The notes under the pieces were generated by a model. The model ran no database searches. It was not told where the DNA came from and saw only the letters and a program-made list of their open reading frames with translations. 38,141 nt of DNA from Candidatus Thioglobus sp. (GTDB taxonomy: Bacteria; Pseudomonadota; Gammaproteobacteria; PS1; Pseudothioglobaceae), in NCBI GenBank assembly GCA_018644675.1, contig JABGQC010000015.1, forward strand, positions 1-38,141, given 5' to 3'. Numbering within the stretch: the first letter of the stretch is position 1; each line of letters begins with the position of its first letter. The position numbers and the translations under genes were made by a program. Shown in pieces: positions 23,025-32,545 of this stretch.

Positions 23025-24023
23025 ATGTTGCGTCTATTTATCTTTTTTTCAGCTGCGTTAATATCGCTTTCTTCTCAAGCACAACTAGCAAATGGCCTAT
23101 ATGCGAACTTGCATACTAACCAAGGCGATATCGTTGTTCAACTTGAATTTGAAAAAACCCCTTTAACAGTTATTAATTTTGTTGGCTTAGCTGAGGGCAA
23201 AAAACACTCTAACATCCAAACTGGAAAGCCTTTTTACAATGGCCTGAAGTTTCACCGTGTTATTGATAATTTTATGATCCAGGGTGGTGATCCAAAAGGT
23301 AACGGCACTGGCGGACCTGGTTATAAATTTATGGATGAAATTACCGATTTAACCCATGATAGTGGTGGCATTTTGTCAATGGCAAACTCTGGCCCTAATA
23401 CCAATGGATCCCAGTTTTTTATCACCCACACAGCCACACCCTGGTTGGACGGAAAACATACAATATTTGGACATGTTGTCAAAGGTATGAGCGTGGTTAA
23501 CAGCATTAAACAGGATGACTTCATCCGTAAAGTTAAAATTATCCGCATTGGTGATAAAGCTAAAAAATTCCAAACCAATGAAGCGGCATTCGATGCGGCC
23601 AATGCTGAATATACCAATCAAGCAAATAAAAAACTCACTCAAAAGAAAATCAAACTTGAAAAGTTTACTCAAGCGCACTATAGCACTGCCAAATTAACTG
23701 ATCAAGGTCATTTTGTTGAAATTAATCAAGCCGGTAATGGCAGTACACCTAAAAAAGGTGATTTAGTAAAAGTCAGCCTTTCAATCGACTTAGATGATGG
23801 CACCAACATGCGTCAAGCAGGAGAGCCTTTGCCTTTTGCCGCAGGATCTGGCACCATCATCAGCATCATCGACACTTCAGTATTAAAGATGCGTGTTGGA
23901 GAAAAGCGCACGCTTATTGCACCCTATTATCAAATCTATGGTGATAGTGAGCGTGGCAACTTATCATCAGACAGTATTTTAATTTTTAAATTAGAATTGT
24001 TATCCATTAACGACATTGAGTAA
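23025..24023 (+). CDS. Periplasmic bifunctional peptidyl-prolyl isomerase (cyclophilin-FKBP fusion)
   Basis: I place the start at ATG 23025, where a signal peptide begins (about 20 residues, likely cleavage after SQA). The frame is open 45 nt upstream to a TTG, but that would put polar residues ahead of the signal. Residues 25-180 are a cyclophilin domain: [39 protein letters not shown] and [12 protein letters not shown] charged, Lys-rich helical linker follows (about 180-230). Residues 240-330 resemble an FKBP domain ([18 protein letters not shown], then [21 protein letters not shown]). Both halves should assist folding of exported proteins. Whether the FKBP half is active is uncertain: it has few of the aromatic pocket residues. 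Confidence 0.85.
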   Translation: MLRLFIFFSAALISLSSQAQLANGLYANLHTNQGDIVVQLEFEKTPLTVINFVGLAEGKKHSNIQTGKPFYNGLKFHRVIDNFMIQGGDPKGNGTGGPGYKFMDEITDLTHDSGGILSMANSGPNTNGSQFFITHTATPWLDGKHTIFGHVVKGMSVVNSIKQDDFIRKVKIIRIGDKAKKFQTNEAAFDAANAEYTNQANKKLTQKKIKLEKFTQAHYSTAKLTDQGHFVEINQAGNGSTPKKGDLVKVSLSIDLDDGTNMRQAGEPLPFAAGSGTIISIIDTSVLKMRVGEKRTLIAPYYQIYGDSERGNLSSDSILIFKLELLSINDIE

Positions 24024-24029
24024 TACAAT

Positions 24030-25115
24030 ATGTTCTTAGAATTAATCGCTCTATTAACTCAATTCGACTCCGGATTTGGTGTTCTTAACTATCTAACACT
24101 TAGAGCTGTGTTAGCTATGCTCGCTTCGCTATTGATTAGCTTGGCACTTGGACACTATTTTATTAAAAAATTGCATTTATATCAAATTGGCCAGGTTATC
24201 CGCACTGATGGCCCTCAATCTCATTTATCCAAATCAGGCACTCCAACCATGGGCGGTGTCATGATTTTGTCTGCTTTTATTATTAGCTCATTAGTTTGGG
24301 CGGACTGGTCTAATCATTATTTATGGATTGTGCTTGCCACAGCCGTTATTTTTGGTGCCGTTGGATTTGTTGATGATTATTTAAAAATCAAACGCAAATC
24401 TTCGGACGGTCTAAGCTCGCGTAAAAAAATATTAGGCCAATCTTTAGGTGCTATTATTATCGGAATATGGATTGTGACCGCTATAGACAATCCTATCCAA
24501 ACCCAACTACTCATCCCATTTTTCAAAGATATCGCCATTCCACTAGGCATAGTTGGCTTTTTGGTGTTAGCGTACTTCGTCATTGTTGGCAGCTCTAATG
24601 CGGTTAATCTAACAGATGGGTTGGATGGGTTGGCCATCATGCCCGTTATTCTTATTTCTAGTGCTTTAGCCTTATTCTCTTATATTAGTGGCAATTACAA
24701 CTTTGCCAACTATCTCAATATGCCGTTTATGCCTGGAACGGGGGAGTTGTTCGTCATTTGTAGCGCTTTAGTGGGTGCAAGTCTTGGTTTTTTATGGTTT
24801 AACACCTACCCTGCTGAAATTTTCATGGGTGATGTTGGCTCTCTTGCGCTGGGTGCCATTTTGGCGGTGATCGCCATTCTCTTACGTCAAGAAATTCTGT
24901 TATTTATTATGGGTGGTGTTTTTGTAGCAGAAACCCTTTCAGTTATCATTCAAGTTGCTTACTACAAACGCACCAAAAAACGTTTTTTCTTAATGGCACC
25001 CATTCATCATCATTTCGAGAAAAAAGGCATCTCTGAGCCAAAAATTATTGTACGTTTTTGGATGGTTACCTTAATCTTAGTCTTGGTCAGTCTTGCATCT
25101 ATTAAAATACGTTAA
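24030..25115 (+). CDS. mraY: Phospho-N-acetylmuramoyl-pentapeptide transferase
   Basis: MraY joins UDP-MurNAc-pentapeptide to undecaprenyl phosphate, giving lipid I. The 361 residues have ten helices, as in the family. Seen motifs are [27 protein letters not shown] (the aspartate pair), [35 protein letters not shown] and the [11 protein letters not shown] loop with its metal/substrate histidines. Mur and fts genes, which usually flank mraY, are absent here: the neighbours are a PPIase and a dCMP deaminase. The ATG is 6 nt after the PPIase stop, and the stop touches the next start. Confidence 0.97.
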   Translation: MFLELIALLTQFDSGFGVLNYLTLRAVLAMLASLLISLALGHYFIKKLHLYQIGQVIRTDGPQSHLSKSGTPTMGGVMILSAFIISSLVWADWSNHYLWIVLATAVIFGAVGFVDDYLKIKRKSSDGLSSRKKILGQSLGAIIIGIWIVTAIDNPIQTQLLIPFFKDIAIPLGIVGFLVLAYFVIVGSSNAVNLTDGLDGLAIMPVILISSALALFSYISGNYNFANYLNMPFMPGTGELFVICSALVGASLGFLWFNTYPAEIFMGDVGSLALGAILAVIAILLRQEILLFIMGGVFVAETLSVIIQVAYYKRTKKRFFLMAPIHHHFEKKGISEPKIIVRFWMVTLILVLVSLASIKIR

Positions 25116-25568
25116 ATGAATGCACTGGATAAATGGGATAAACGTTACTTAGGATTGGCAGCCGAGGTATCTACTTGGTCAAAAGACCCTTCAACTCAAG
25201 TTGGCGCTGTCACTGTTGGCAGCAAAAAAGAAGTATTGTCTCAAGGCTTTAACGGCTTTCCGCGTGGCATTGATGATTCTGATGAGCGTTACAATAATCG
25301 TGACACCAAATACAAACTGGTAGTCCATGCTGAAATGAACGCCATTTACAACGCCACTTATTCTGGCACTTCTTTGGATGGTGCAACTTTGTATGTCTAC
25401 GGCCTACCTATTTGTTCAGAATGCGCCAAAGGCATTATTCAAGTAGGCATCAAAAAAGTTGTTGTTGAAAAATCAAAAGAACTTGATAACTGGAATGAGA
25501 GCGTTCAACTTTCAAAAGTCATGTTCGACGAAGCTGGTGTCGAGCTAATCATTACCAATAAAAACTAA
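25116..25568 (+). CDS. Deoxycytidylate (dCMP) deaminase family protein
   Basis: The 150-residue zinc deaminase has HAEMNAI with His71 and the catalytic Glu73, and [10 protein letters not shown] with Cys100 and Cys103 as the other zinc ligands. The N-terminal [14 protein letters not shown] and GFNGFPRGI are characteristic of the dCMP deaminase/ComEB group, which turns dCMP into dUMP for thymidylate synthesis. The ATG follows the mraY stop with no gap and prfC starts 2 nt later, so the genes are very probably co-transcribed. A role on a modified nucleotide is possible but has no support here. Confidence 0.88.
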   Translation: MNALDKWDKRYLGLAAEVSTWSKDPSTQVGAVTVGSKKEVLSQGFNGFPRGIDDSDERYNNRDTKYKLVVHAEMNAIYNATYSGTSLDGATLYVYGLPICSECAKGIIQVGIKKVVVEKSKELDNWNESVQLSKVMFDEAGVELIITNKN

Positions 25569-25570
25569 TT

Positions 25571-27139
25571 ATGTCTGAAGTTTCCAAGCGTCGCACTTTT
25601 GCGATTATCTCTCATCCCGATGCCGGTAAAACTACCGTCACTGAAAAACTACTTTTATACGCAGGTGCGATTAAAACAGCAGGTAGTGTCAAGGCAAGAA
25701 AAGCCAGTACGCACGCCACCTCTGACTGGATGGAAATGGAGAAAGAAAGAGGTATTTCAATTACCTCTTCCATTATGCAGTTTGAATATGACAATCACGT
25801 TATCAACTTACTTGACACCCCCGGACACGAAGATTTCTCTGAAGATACTTACCGCACTTTAACCGCGGTTGATTCTGCTCTAATGGTGATTGACGTTGCC
25901 AAAGGTGTAGAGATGCGCACCATTAAACTCATGGAAGTATGTCGTTTACGTGACACTCCAATTTTGACTTTTATCAACAAGCTTGATCGTGAAGGTAAAG
26001 AGCCTATTGATTTGATGGATGAGGTAGAAACAGTTCTTAATATTGAGTGTGCGCCAATTACCTGGCCTATTGGAATGGGTAAGCGATTCAAAGGTGTGGT
26101 GCATTTACTAGAAGATAAAGTATATTTATACGAAGCTGGCAAAAACTCTGAAATTGGTGAAAATATCATTATTGACGGGGTTGATAATCCACAGATTGAC
26201 GAAATATTAGGCTCTGATATTGCTCAAGAGATGCGTGATGAAGTGGAGCTAATTACTGAAACCACAACGCCATTTGATTTAGAGGCGTTTTTAAACGGCA
26301 AACAGACGCCAGTTTTCTTTGGTTCAGCCATTTCAAATTTTGGTATTCAAAATTTACTTGATGGATTTATTGAATATGCACCAACCCCAAAAAATAGGGA
26401 ATCTGATGTTCGTGAAGTGACGCCAGATGAAGCTAAACTTACAGGATTCGTATTTAAAATACAGGCAAACATGGATCCAAAACACCATGACCGCTTAGCT
26501 TTTATGCGCATTGTGAGTGGTGAATACAAAAAAGGCATGAAAGTTTTGCAAGTAGCCACTGGAAAACAAATCAAGATTGCCAATGCGGTTACCTTTATGT
26601 CGCGTGAGCGTTCAAGCGCTGAAGTGGCTTATGCGGGTGATGTCATCGGTATTCACAATCATGGTGGCATTAGCATTGGCGACACCTTTACCCAAGGTGA
26701 AAAGCTTGAATTTAAGGGTATTCCTAATTTTGCACCAGAGCTATTTCGTCGTGCTCAACTCAAAGATCCTCTAAAAGCTAAAGCTCTACAAAAAGGCCTA
26801 GATCAACTCTCAGAAGAAGGCGCAACTCAAGTTTTCAGACCAATTATCAATTCTTCTCAAATTTTGGGCGCCGTTGGTATTTTGCAATTTGATGTGGTGG
26901 CGCATCGACTAAAATATGAGTATGGTGTTGATTGTCAATTTGAAGCAATTGCTGTTGCAACAGCGCGCTGGGTAACAGGTGATGACAAAGATATTCAACA
27001 GTTAAAAGCTAAAGCGGGCAATAATGTGGCGATCGACTCAGCTGGCATGCTGACTTACTTGGCACCTTCCATGGTCAACCTGCAGCTTACTATGGAACGC
27101 CATCCAAATCTCACATTCTCCGCCACTCGAGAACATTAA
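25571..27139 (+). CDS. prfC: Peptide chain release factor 3
   Basis: RF3 is the GTPase that removes RF1/RF2 from the ribosome after termination. The 522 residues begin [23 protein letters not shown] (P-loop), with [13 protein letters not shown] (switch region), [18 protein letters not shown] (G3) and INKLDREG (G4). The G4 lysine/aspartate and the DREGKEP extension separate RF3 from EF-G, as does the total length with only three domains. Later blocks ([43 protein letters not shown]) are diagnostic of PrfC. It ends 3 nt from the stop of a convergent small membrane protein gene. Confidence 0.97.
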   Translation: MSEVSKRRTFAIISHPDAGKTTVTEKLLLYAGAIKTAGSVKARKASTHATSDWMEMEKERGISITSSIMQFEYDNHVINLLDTPGHEDFSEDTYRTLTAVDSALMVIDVAKGVEMRTIKLMEVCRLRDTPILTFINKLDREGKEPIDLMDEVETVLNIECAPITWPIGMGKRFKGVVHLLEDKVYLYEAGKNSEIGENIIIDGVDNPQIDEILGSDIAQEMRDEVELITETTTPFDLEAFLNGKQTPVFFGSAISNFGIQNLLDGFIEYAPTPKNRESDVREVTPDEAKLTGFVFKIQANMDPKHHDRLAFMRIVSGEYKKGMKVLQVATGKQIKIANAVTFMSRERSSAEVAYAGDVIGIHNHGGISIGDTFTQGEKLEFKGIPNFAPELFRRAQLKDPLKAKALQKGLDQLSEEGATQVFRPIINSSQILGAVGILQFDVVAHRLKYEYGVDCQFEAIAVATARWVTGDDKDIQQLKAKAGNNVAIDSAGMLTYLAPSMVNLQLTMERHPNLTFSATREH

Positions 27140-27142
27140 CAT

Positions 27143-27385
27143 CTAGTCGATCAACATTAGTGCAATATAAGGTGTCAAATTAAAAATAAAGATTAGCAAT
27201 TTGTACAAGCCAATACCGCCATAATGTATGACATTAAAGCTATCTTTAGAAATTGGAATCCAGTAAGTATGTATCCGATAAACATACTCGTTTGCATATT
27301 TCATCATCCATACCCATAACAACAATACAGAAAAATGAACAACCAAACTCCAAGCTAAAAAACTTTGTAGCGTTTGTATTGTCAT
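27143..27385 (-). CDS. DUF6868-type small membrane protein (80 aa)
   Basis: Two membrane helices (about 8-28 and 58-78) flank a central segment (YVYRIHTYWIPISKDSFNVIHY). This matches my memory of a family now labelled DUF6868, with the pattern LxSFLAW ... RIHxxxxxxS ... YGxxxLYKxxIxxFNLxPYxAL. Function is unknown. AAAGGAG lies 7 nt upstream of the ATG. It stands alone on its strand between the prfC operon and the gyrA terminator. Confidence 0.8.
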   Translation of the reverse strand: MTIQTLQSFLAWSLVVHFSVLLLWVWMMKYANEYVYRIHTYWIPISKDSFNVIHYGGIGLYKLLIFIFNLTPYIALMLID

Positions 27386-27475
27386 CCTTAAACTCCTTTA
27401 GTTTTTTTAAAAAACGGCATTCATTACATCATACTACTGAAATCTCATTTTAAATTGATGCAAATCAGTTTATCC

Positions 27476-27506
27476 AAAAAAAATGCCACTGAATTCAGTG
27501 GCATTT
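27476..27506 (-). terminator. gyrA terminator
   Basis: A 26-nt perfect palindrome (27481-27506, centre GAATTC) is followed on the minus strand by eight T's overlapping its lower end. It lies 22 nt after the gyrA stop. Confidence 0.9.
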
Positions 27507-27528
27507 AATGTTCAACATACTCAGGAAT

Positions 27529-30114
27529 TTACTCTTCTGCAACTTCCTCTTCTGAATCATCATTTTCAGTTTCAGCAATTTTAGCCACTGACACCAGCTT
27601 CTCAGCTTTGGCAATATTGATAAGCGTAACCCCTTGGGTGTTACGGCCAATAATTGACACGTCAGCTGCTCTAGCTCTAACTAGAGTGCCTTTATTAGAG
27701 ATTAGCATCATTTCATCTTCATCTGTTACTTGAATGGCACCTACAACTTTACCATTACGCTCCGAGGTTTTAATGGAGATAACGCCAGATCCACCGCGAG
27801 CTTGTACGCGATACTCTTCAAGCTCGGTACGCTTACCATAGCCCTTTTCAGTGGCAGTAAGAATTGGGCTGGCGTTATCAGCAATAATTGCTGAGACAAT
27901 TTCATCATCAGCCAGCTTCATACCGCGAACACCAATAGCAGTTCGACCAACTGCACGCACATCTGATTCTTTAAATCTGATCGACTTGCCGTTTGCTGAG
28001 AACAACATAATGTCATTTTCACCTGACGTGATATCCACACCTACCAGCTTATCTCCATCACGTAATTCAATAGCAATAATGCCGCCTTTTCTTGGGCGGG
28101 CGAAGTTGGTCAATGAAGTCTTTTTACAAGTACCACTACTGGTCACCATAAACACGAATTGATCATCGGTAAATTCTGATACTGGCAAGATGGCGTTAAT
28201 TACTTCATCCTTTTCCAGTGGCAGTAAATTAATAATAGGCTTACCTTTGGCGGTGCGAGATGCCATTGGCAATTCATAAACCTTAAGCCAATGCACTTTT
28301 CCAGCTGAGGAGAAGCACAAAACAGTATCATGAGAATTGGCTACAAATAATTGATCGACAAAATCCTCATCCTTCATCTTAGTGGCCGCCTTACCCTTGC
28401 CACCACGACGCTGAGCTTGATAATCACTTAGTGATTGCGCTTTAACATAGCCACCATGAGAAAGTGTAACGACACGATCCTCTTGGGCAATTAGATCTTC
28501 CAATGTCAGGTCAATTTTGTGTTCGATAATTTCAGTCATACGCGCATCTGCAAATTCATCCCGAATTTCAATCAATTCGTTGCGAATTACCTGCATAAGA
28601 CGATCTGGGTTTTGCAAAATGTCGAGCAAATATTTAATACGCTCTAATAATTCATTAAATTCATCGAATATTTTGTCTTTTTCTAGGCCTGTTAGGCGGT
28701 GAAGTTTAAGATCTAGAATGGCTTGTGCCTGCTTATCTGAAAGTTGATAATCACCACTGGCCTGCAAGCCAAGCTCAGCTGGCAAGTCTTCTGGCTTAAA
28801 CATCGCCATATCTCGATCACCAATTAGCTCTTTAATGACTGAACCCTGCCAAGTTTTGGCAACCAAAGAAGCTTTAGCCTCTGTTGGATTTTGTGCCACT
28901 TTAATCAGAGCGATAATATCGTCAATATTGTGCAGTGCAACGGACAATCCTTCTAATAAGTGTGCACGATTTCTGGCTTTATTAAGATCAAAAATAGAAC
29001 GACGGGTGACCACATCTCTTCGGTGTGAGATGAACGCTTGAAGGATATCCTTAAGCTTCATTAGCTTAGGCATACCCTTATCGATTGCCACCATATTGAT
29101 ACCAAATACGGTTTGCATTTCTGTAAGCTTGTATAGGTTATTAAGCATTACCTCAGGCACTTCTCCTCGACGAAGCTCAACCACCATACGCATGCCATCT
29201 TTATCAGATTCATCTCTAAGGCCGGTAATGCCATCAATACGCTTATCTTTAACGAGTTCTGCAATCTTACCAATCAACTTAGCCTTATTAACCTGGTACG
29301 GCAATTCAGTGACAACAATACTTTGCTTATCTTCACCTTCTACATGCGATACAGATCGAAGATAAATCTTACCCTTGCCAGTTTCATAGGCTTGACGAAT
29401 ACCACTAGCGCCGTTAATGATTCCAGCTGTCGGGAAATCTGGCCCTGGCATAACTTCTAGTAGTTCGTCAATAGTAACGTCTTCATTATCAATAGTTCTA
29501 AGGCAAGCTTCAATCACTTCATCTAAATTATGAGGTGGAATATTGGTTGCCATGCCCACAGCAATACCTGAAGAACCATTAACCAAAAGATTAGGTACAC
29601 GAGTTGGCAAAACACCCGGTTCTGACTCTGAACCGTCATAATTGTCAATAAAATCAACCGTATCTTTTTCAAGATCTCGCAATAATTCGTGAGATAACTT
29701 AGTCATACGGATTTCGGTATAACGCATTGCTGCAGCTGAATCACCGTCAACAGAACCAAAGTTACCTTGACCGTCAACTAAGATATTGCGCATTGAGAAT
29801 GGTTGTGCCATGCGCACAATGGTATCGTATACGGCAGTATCGCCATGAGGATGATATTTACCAATTACATCACCCACAATACGGGCTGATTTTTTGTAAG
29901 ATTTGTTGTAGTCGTTGCCGAGTACATCCATTGCGTACAATACGCGGCGATGAACAGGTTTTAGCCCATCTCGCACATCTGGCAATGCACGCCCAACAAT
30001 GACACTCATGGCGTATTCCAAATAGGAATCGCGCATTTCATCTTCAATGGTAACGATTGGGAAAGTTGGCTCGAAAGCCTCTAGATTTTCAGTGTTTATC
30101 GTATCATCTGACAT
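27529..30114 (-). CDS. gyrA: DNA gyrase subunit A
   Basis: GyrA is the DNA-cleaving subunit of gyrase. The 861 residues include the winged-helix region with [10 protein letters not shown] (88-97) and the catalytic Tyr132 in AMRYTE. The C-terminal beta-pinwheel contains the GyrA box QRRGGKG, which shows it is gyrase and not topoisomerase IV. Thr93 stands where E. coli has Ser83, and Asp97 is kept; Thr at this place occurs naturally in quinolone-sensitive species, so this is not a resistance sign on its own. The acidic tail (about 14 residues) is usual. gyrB is not nearby. The leader contains a 13-bp hairpin (30161-30193) and a possible -10 (TATAAT, 30206 to 30201). Confidence 0.97.
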   Translation of the reverse strand: MSDDTINTENLEAFEPTFPIVTIEDEMRDSYLEYAMSVIVGRALPDVRDGLKPVHRRVLYAMDVLGNDYNKSYKKSARIVGDVIGKYHPHGDTAVYDTIVRMAQPFSMRNILVDGQGNFGSVDGDSAAAMRYTEIRMTKLSHELLRDLEKDTVDFIDNYDGSESEPGVLPTRVPNLLVNGSSGIAVGMATNIPPHNLDEVIEACLRTIDNEDVTIDELLEVMPGPDFPTAGIINGASGIRQAYETGKGKIYLRSVSHVEGEDKQSIVVTELPYQVNKAKLIGKIAELVKDKRIDGITGLRDESDKDGMRMVVELRRGEVPEVMLNNLYKLTEMQTVFGINMVAIDKGMPKLMKLKDILQAFISHRRDVVTRRSIFDLNKARNRAHLLEGLSVALHNIDDIIALIKVAQNPTEAKASLVAKTWQGSVIKELIGDRDMAMFKPEDLPAELGLQASGDYQLSDKQAQAILDLKLHRLTGLEKDKIFDEFNELLERIKYLLDILQNPDRLMQVIRNELIEIRDEFADARMTEIIEHKIDLTLEDLIAQEDRVVTLSHGGYVKAQSLSDYQAQRRGGKGKAATKMKDEDFVDQLFVANSHDTVLCFSSAGKVHWLKVYELPMASRTAKGKPIINLLPLEKDEVINAILPVSEFTDDQFVFMVTSSGTCKKTSLTNFARPRKGGIIAIELRDGDKLVGVDITSGENDIMLFSANGKSIRFKESDVRAVGRTAIGVRGMKLADDEIVSAIIADNASPILTATEKGYGKRTELEEYRVQARGGSGVISIKTSERNGKVVGAIQVTDEDEMMLISNKGTLVRARAADVSIIGRNTQGVTLINIAKAEKLVSVAKIAETENDDSEEEVAEE

Positions 30115-30160
30115 ACAAAAAATTGCTTAATTAAACGAGCTTTTATTGTACCCTAAACGA

Positions 30161-30193
30161 CCTTATTTACGCAATAAAAATGCGTAAATAAGG
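30161..30193. other. 13-bp perfect stem-loop in the gyrA leader region
   Basis: CCTTATTTACGCA and its exact complement enclose a 7-nt A-rich loop. No T tract follows on either strand, so it is not a standard terminator. If gyrA starts from the TATAAT at 30206-30201 (minus strand), the hairpin would be near the 5' end of the message and could affect its stability or translation. Confidence 0.55.
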
Positions 30194-30205
30194 TTAGTTT
30201 ATTAT

Positions 30206-30237
30206 AAAAAATTTAACAGCCTAAATTGTTGTTAAAT
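30206..30237 (-). terminator. Likely terminator of the DAHP synthase gene
   Basis: On the minus strand an 8-bp stem (30237-30230 with 30218-30211, 11-nt loop) is followed at once by five T's. The stem is AT-rich and weak. It starts 8 nt after the stop. Confidence 0.5.
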
Positions 30238-30244
30238 CAATCAG

Positions 30245-31300
30245 TTAAGTGTTTTTAGTTTGCACTGATTGTGCCAGAATTTTAAGCAAGGTTTCGGTAT
30301 CTTCCCAATTGATACAACTGTCAGTAACACTAACGCCATATTCAAGAGAATCCAGTGGGCCAATCGCTTGATTACCTTCATTGATATTTGACTCAATCAT
30401 AACGCCAAAAATTTTGTCAGAGCCTGATGCAATTTGGCCAGCAACATCTTCACCGACTTTTAATTGATTTTTGAATTTTTTCTCGCTATTGGCATGCGAA
30501 AAGTCCACCATAACACGATGATTTAGACCTTCACTCAATAATTGCTCAGAAGCATTATCAACATGAGAAGCTTTGTAATTCACCCCATCAGATCCGCCAC
30601 GCAAAATGATGTGAGTACTTTCATTGCCTGAAGATGTGTAATGACTCACGCCACCCTCTTTGTTAACCGAGAGCAAGTGGTGAGGACTACAAGCAGATTT
30701 AATCGCATCAATCGCAATTCTCAGTGATCCTGTTGTACCATTTTTAAAACCAACAGGGCAAGATAACGCAGAGGCCAACTCACGGTGTGATTGACTTTCT
30801 GTTGTACGTGCACCGATTGCACCCCAAGAAATAAGATCAGAGATATATTGCGGGGTAATCAAATCAAGATATTCCACGGCAACTGGCATAGCCATATCAG
30901 CAATGTCAGTAAGCAGATGTCGTGCAATCTTCAAGCCCTTATCAATATTAAAGCTTTCATTTAAATCTGGGTCGTTAATCAGGCCTTTCCAGCCGATTGT
31001 CGTGCGTGGTTTTTCAAAATACACGCGCATCACAATAAACAAATCTTCTTTCAGTTCATCTCGCAATGCAACTAATTTTTTTGCATAGTCACGTGCAGCC
31101 TCTGAGTCATGAATCGAACAAGGACCAACAATGACCATCAGTCGCTTATCTTGGCCTGACAAGATGTTAGCAATGGTTTCACGTGCCTGAAAAATACCAA
31201 CAGAACCTTGCTCACTCAATGGATATTGCTCCATTAATTCGCTAGGTGCCATAATTGGCGCGCTTGAAGTAATTCTTAGATTGTCAGTATTATATTTCAT
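30245..31300 (-). CDS. 3-deoxy-7-phosphoheptulonate (DAHP) synthase, class I
   Basis: This enzyme condenses phosphoenolpyruvate and erythrose 4-phosphate, the first step of aromatic synthesis. The 351 residues show the AroF/G/H pattern: VIVGPCSIHDSEAARDYA (with the metal-binding Cys), MRVYFEKPRTTIGWKGLINDP, AIGARTTESQSHRELAS, GFKNGTTG and the C-terminal VMVDFSHANSEK with the metal His, then GVMIESNINEGNQ. Which E. coli isozyme it matches in feedback control (Phe, Tyr or Trp) cannot be read here, so I give no symbol. It begins 4 nt after folE2 and probably shares its transcript. Confidence 0.94.
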   Translation of the reverse strand: MKYNTDNLRITSSAPIMAPSELMEQYPLSEQGSVGIFQARETIANILSGQDKRLMVIVGPCSIHDSEAARDYAKKLVALRDELKEDLFIVMRVYFEKPRTTIGWKGLINDPDLNESFNIDKGLKIARHLLTDIADMAMPVAVEYLDLITPQYISDLISWGAIGARTTESQSHRELASALSCPVGFKNGTTGSLRIAIDAIKSACSPHHLLSVNKEGGVSHYTSSGNESTHIILRGGSDGVNYKASHVDNASEQLLSEGLNHRVMVDFSHANSEKKFKNQLKVGEDVAGQIASGSDKIFGVMIESNINEGNQAIGPLDSLEYGVSVTDSCINWEDTETLLKILAQSVQTKNT

Positions 31301-31304
31301 GGTT

Positions 31305-32096
31305 TTATTTCTGATTTTCGATCAAAGCGTAGGCCGAGTGATTATGAATTGATTCAAAATTTTCTGACTCAAGTCGATAGTAATTAATATTGTCGTTAAT
31401 ATTTAAATCTACAGCAATATCGCGCACTAAATCCTCAACAAACGCAGGGTTATCATACGCTCTTTCAGTCACCACCTTCTCGTCTTCTCGCTTAAGGATT
31501 GCGTAAAGTTCACAAGATGCTTTTTTCTCAGCAAGATCAATCAAATCCTCTAGGTGTAAAGTCTTTCCAGCGGACGCTTTAGCCTTAATGGTAATATGAG
31601 AACGCTGATTATGAGCACCATATTTTGAAATACTTTTAGAGCAAGGACATAAACTAGTGACTGGCACCACAACTTTCATCATCACTTCAACAACACCTTT
31701 TTCAAGCGAGCCGTATAAAGTCACCTGATAATCCATCATTGATTCAACCCCTGACGAAGGTGCCTTTTTCTTTCTAAAAAATGGGAAATTTAGAACAATA
31801 TGTGCAGTTTCTGACTCTAATCGGTCACGGACTTTTTCAATAATTCGACCAAAATTGTTGCTATTAAACTCACACGGACCTTCGTTTAAAATCTGAATAA
31901 AACGCGACATGTGCGTACCTTTAACATTTTCAGGTAAAGTTACCGTCATGGTAAAGTTACCCACAGTTGGCGACTTATTGCCGTCACGATCTACGTAAGT
32001 AATAGGGTGTGAAATATCTTTAATACCCACCCTATCAATGATAATTTGACGGGTATCTAAGTTATTTTGAGTATCAGGCAAATCACAAGATTTCAT
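31305..32096 (-). CDS. folE2: GTP cyclohydrolase FolE2 (type IB)
   Basis: FolE2 turns GTP into 7,8-dihydroneopterin triphosphate, the entry to folate and queuosine synthesis. ATG 32096 is chosen because GGAGG stands 7 nt before it; an in-frame start 45 nt upstream lies inside queD and lacks support. The 263 residues show NEGPCEFNSNNF, VPVTSLCPCSKSISKYGAHNQRSH with the metal-binding Cys and His, and VEDLVRDIAVDL. Type IB enzymes are unrelated in sequence to FolE and less dependent on zinc. The gene overlaps the queD ribosome-leaving region (stop 2 nt away from its ATG), fitting a joint role in making preQ0. Confidence 0.93.
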   Translation of the reverse strand: MKSCDLPDTQNNLDTRQIIIDRVGIKDISHPITYVDRDGNKSPTVGNFTMTVTLPENVKGTHMSRFIQILNEGPCEFNSNNFGRIIEKVRDRLESETAHIVLNFPFFRKKKAPSSGVESMMDYQVTLYGSLEKGVVEVMMKVVVPVTSLCPCSKSISKYGAHNQRSHITIKAKASAGKTLHLEDLIDLAEKKASCELYAILKREDEKVVTERAYDNPAFVEDLVRDIAVDLNINDNINYYRLESENFESIHNHSAYALIENQK

Positions 32097-32098
32097 GA

Positions 32099-32470
32099 TT
32101 AATCCTCCGAATAGGTGACAGACGCTCGAAGTGTTTCCCAAATGGTTACTTCTTTGACTCGAACATCTTGATTATTAATGAGTTGACCAACTTCTTCATA
32201 AAAATATTTGGCAATATTTTCAGCTGTCGGATTAAGCTCATCAAAAGGTGCAACATCATTCAAATATTGATGATCCAGCCTTTTAACGACGACTTTAGTT
32301 TGTTGTTTAATTTCTCGAAAATCGATCGCCATACCGACGTCATCAAGAACTTTAGAGGCGACAAGCACTTCTACCTGCCAATTATGGCCGTGCAGACGGG
32401 AACAGTCTCCTGGGTAATTTCTCAGCGAGTGAGCCGAGGCGAAATCAGTAACAATTTTTAGGACGAACAT
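32099..32470 (-). CDS. queD: 6-carboxytetrahydropterin synthase QueD
   Basis: QueD converts dihydroneopterin triphosphate into 6-carboxy-tetrahydropterin on the way to the tRNA base queuosine. The 123 residues carry the zinc site His14, His27, His29 (FASAHSLRNYP, then RLHGHNW), the catalytic Cys23, LDHQYLND with the Asp-His pair, and a late WETLRAS. A catalytic Cys four residues before the HGH triplet marks QueD over classical PTPS. Its stop is 2 nt from the folE2 ATG, so the enzyme that makes its substrate is translated right behind it. Confidence 0.93.
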   Translation of the reverse strand: MFVLKIVTDFASAHSLRNYPGDCSRLHGHNWQVEVLVASKVLDDVGMAIDFREIKQQTKVVVKRLDHQYLNDVAPFDELNPTAENIAKYFYEEVGQLINNQDVRVKEVTIWETLRASVTYSED

Positions 32471-32495
32471 TTCGGAAAAATTGGCAAAAAGATTA

Positions 32496-32501
32496 ATTAT
32501 A
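32496..32501 (-). promoter_or_regulatory. Possible -10 of the queD-folE2-DAHP synthase unit
   Basis: On the minus strand a perfect TATAAT lies 25 nt upstream of the queD ATG, inside the 75-nt gap after parC. No good -35 is visible. It suggests transcription separate from parC. Confidence 0.4.
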
Positions 32502-32545
32502 CCTTTGATAGCGACACTATTACACCTTGAATCAAAGAGTGATTA

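Noticed and set aside
25571..27139. Elongation factor G or a tetracycline-resistance-type GTPase
   Set aside because: It has the RF3 G4 extension and lacks EF-G domains IV and V; length is that of PrfC.
27851..29365. Plus-strand open frames within gyrA
   Set aside because: They are antisense shadows of a well-conserved gene, with low-complexity Ser/Ile-rich translations and no ribosome binding sites.
27529..30114. Thr93 in GyrA as quinolone resistance
   Set aside because: Thr at this position is natural in several sensitive species, and Asp97 and the ParC sites (Ser81, Glu85) are wild type.
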